This document shows, piece by piece, positions 63,172 through 64,000 of a stretch of DNA of 64,000 nucleotides (positions are counted from its first letter, which is position 1; every line of letters starts with the position of its first letter). The stretch is from contig JAFSKL010000024.1 of NCBI GenBank assembly GCA_017448985.1, positions 1 through 64,000 on the forward strand, read 5' to 3'. A model generated the notes under the pieces. It had not been told where the DNA came from and made no database searches. It was given only the letters and a program-made list of their open reading frames with translations. A program made the translations under genes and the position numbers. The stretch comes from Paludibacteraceae bacterium. GTDB lineage: Bacteria; Bacteroidota; Bacteroidia; Bacteroidales; Paludibacteraceae.

Positions 63172-63683
63172 TCAAATAGCGTGTCCAGCACGCTCAATTC
63201 CGTTTGCCACGGATGTCTGTCTGTCCATATCTGTCCGCTCCAGTCGGTAGTACGATTTTCAATTGTCGATTGTCGATTATCGATTATTGACGGCCTTTCT
63301 TTGTTTAACAGGGCGACCAATGTGGCATTCAGTTCGTCATTCAGGTCCAGCAACCATTTGTACTCTTTCTCGTAGAACGGCCGCAGGTAGTCCGCAAAAT
63401 AGAGGAAGTACGGCGTGTGTTGGTAGGCGCTCACGAGTGTTATCCAATGCTGGTGTTGCCAGCGCGTCTGGTAACTGATCTCAATGTCGCGTGTCAGTTG
63501 TTTATGTTCTACTTTCTTCACCGGCACGGTCAGACGGACTAATTCGCCTTTTGCGTCACGGATGAGGCTCCTGTTCCGAAAGGTCTGTTTCTCGAATGTC
63601 TCCATCTGTTCGATCGTGGCAGGTTCGCTCATCAGCGCCTCCATATACGACCTCGGCGGCAAATAGGCTGTTGGCAAAATCAT
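63165..63683 (-). CDS. WbqC-family protein
   Basis: A 172-residue protein of the WbqC family, found in glycan loci and next to signal peptidase genes in Bacteroidota. Biochemical role unsettled. Recognisable stretches are MILPTAYLPPRSYMEALM, ETFEKQTFRNRSLI and WITLVSAYQHTPYFLYFADY. A heptamer array at 63262-63289 encodes IDNRQSTIENR between the central helix and the C-terminal helix. It overlaps the lepB stop by 3 bases. Confidence 0.8.
   Translation of the reverse strand: MILPTAYLPPRSYMEALMSEPATIEQMETFEKQTFRNRSLIRDAKGELVRLTVPVKKVEHKQLTRDIEISYQTRWQHQHWITLVSAYQHTPYFLYFADYLRPFYEKEYKWLLDLNDELNATLVALLNKERPSIIDNRQSTIENRTTDWSGQIWTDRHPWQTELSVLDTLFDE
63262..63289. repeat. Heptamer array inside the WbqC-family gene
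   Basis: Units attgtcg, attgtcg, attatcg, attattg. They are translated in frame on the minus strand. Confidence 0.9.
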
Positions 63684-64000
63684 CGTCCTGTCGCTTTGTG
63701 GAAGAGCCTGTTCCAGCGGATCTTGCGGTTGTCTTTATCGATGCTCAGCCAGATGAAGACGGGCCGTCCGACGATGTGGTCCTCGGGTACGAAGCCCCAA
63801 TAACGGCTGTCGGCGGAGTTATGGCGGTTGTCGCCTTGCATCCAGTAGTAGTCCATGCTGAACTCGTACTCTTCGCCGATGCGTATGGGTTTGAACTCAT
63901 AGGCGTCGGCTATGCGCTTGTAGAGCCAGTAGTTGTCTTCGGTGATGAGGATGCGGTCGCCCTTTCGCGGGATGTAGATGGGTCCGTAGTTATCGCGGGT
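63680..64000 (-). CDS. lepB: Signal peptidase I, C-terminal part (cut by window edge)
   Basis: The last 106 codons plus stop of a leader peptidase. The C-terminal signature MQGDNRHNSADSRYWGFVPE, then HIVGRPVFIWLSID, is clear. It removes signal peptides from exported proteins at the inner membrane. The catalytic Ser and Lys lie in the missing upstream part. The stop overlaps the WbqC-family start. Confidence 0.93.
   Translation of the reverse strand, partial: TRDNYGPIYIPRKGDRILITEDNYWLYKRIADAYEFKPIRIGEEYEFSMDYYWMQGDNRHNSADSRYWGFVPEDHIVGRPVFIWLSIDKDNRKIRWNRLFHKATGR

Noticed and set aside
1..64000. tRNA or rRNA genes
   Set aside because: No cloverleaf with TTCRANN arm and no rRNA-like stretch was found in any gap.

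Overview
The window reads as a chromosomal segment of a member of the Bacteroidota, most likely the order Bacteroidales. Three lines of evidence support this. Promoters have the Bacteroidota form, with TTTG near -33 and TAnnTTTG near -7, at eight places. Secreted proteins carry type IX secretion-like C-terminal domains or short tails. The gene families are also typical: DUF5686, the MlaE/MlaF pair without the rest of an mla operon, POT transporters, M6 peptidases, Wzi, and GH28 with DUF4861. I cannot name family or genus. I see no rRNA or tRNA gene, no CRISPR array, no transposase and no prophage.

Layout. 1-2.8 kb is accessory: a barrel-gene remnant, a 33-bp tandem repeat, a DUF4143-type ATPase and a frameshifted secreted protein. 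2.8-8.5 kb is a leftward operon: rpmH, rbfA, a LolC/E-like ABC permease, a lipoprotein, xerD and a DUF5686 outer-membrane protein. 8.8-22.8 kb runs rightward: a 2227-residue type IX-secreted IgGFc-binding-like protein with a partner barrel, then xseA, a helix-hairpin-helix protein, grpE, dnaJ and a large barrel. 22.8-35.5 kb runs leftward: mlaE- and mlaF-like genes, an orphan propeptide-like protein, an M6 peptidase, exonuclease III, lptB, then a surface-glycan block (LTA-synthase-like enzyme, kelch lipoprotein, Wzi, glycosyltransferase, glycosyltransferase-kinase fusion, O-antigen ligase).

36-50 kb runs rightward and is the most unusual part. Four genes coupled by 4-bp overlaps encode a small secreted protein, an M6 metallopeptidase, a 174-residue secreted protein and an S26-type (Ser/His) signal peptidase. 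A PqqD-like protein follows and a strong terminator ends the unit. Next comes a 3088-residue repetitive secreted protein and, 11 bases later, a 50-residue peptide gene with a strong Shine-Dalgarno sequence. 50-64 kb runs leftward: DUF4861 and GH28 (pectin breakdown), truA, two flippases, two FKBP isomerases, ribE, rsmI, a coiled-coil protein, a POT transporter, ilvE, a WbqC-family protein and the 3' end of lepB.

The most striking genome-scale signal is a family of short, drifting tandem word arrays. Most have period exactly 7, some 8 or 9, and two are ten-unit arrays of period 11. They occur at nearly every leftward gene junction and also inside coding sequences, where they stay in frame and are translated (xseA, the S26 peptidase, the DUF5686 gene, the O-antigen ligase, the WbqC gene and others). 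They supply stop codons, displace start codons and occupy ribosome-binding sites. Some words recur identically at distant places (31 bp, 47 bp and 19 bp).
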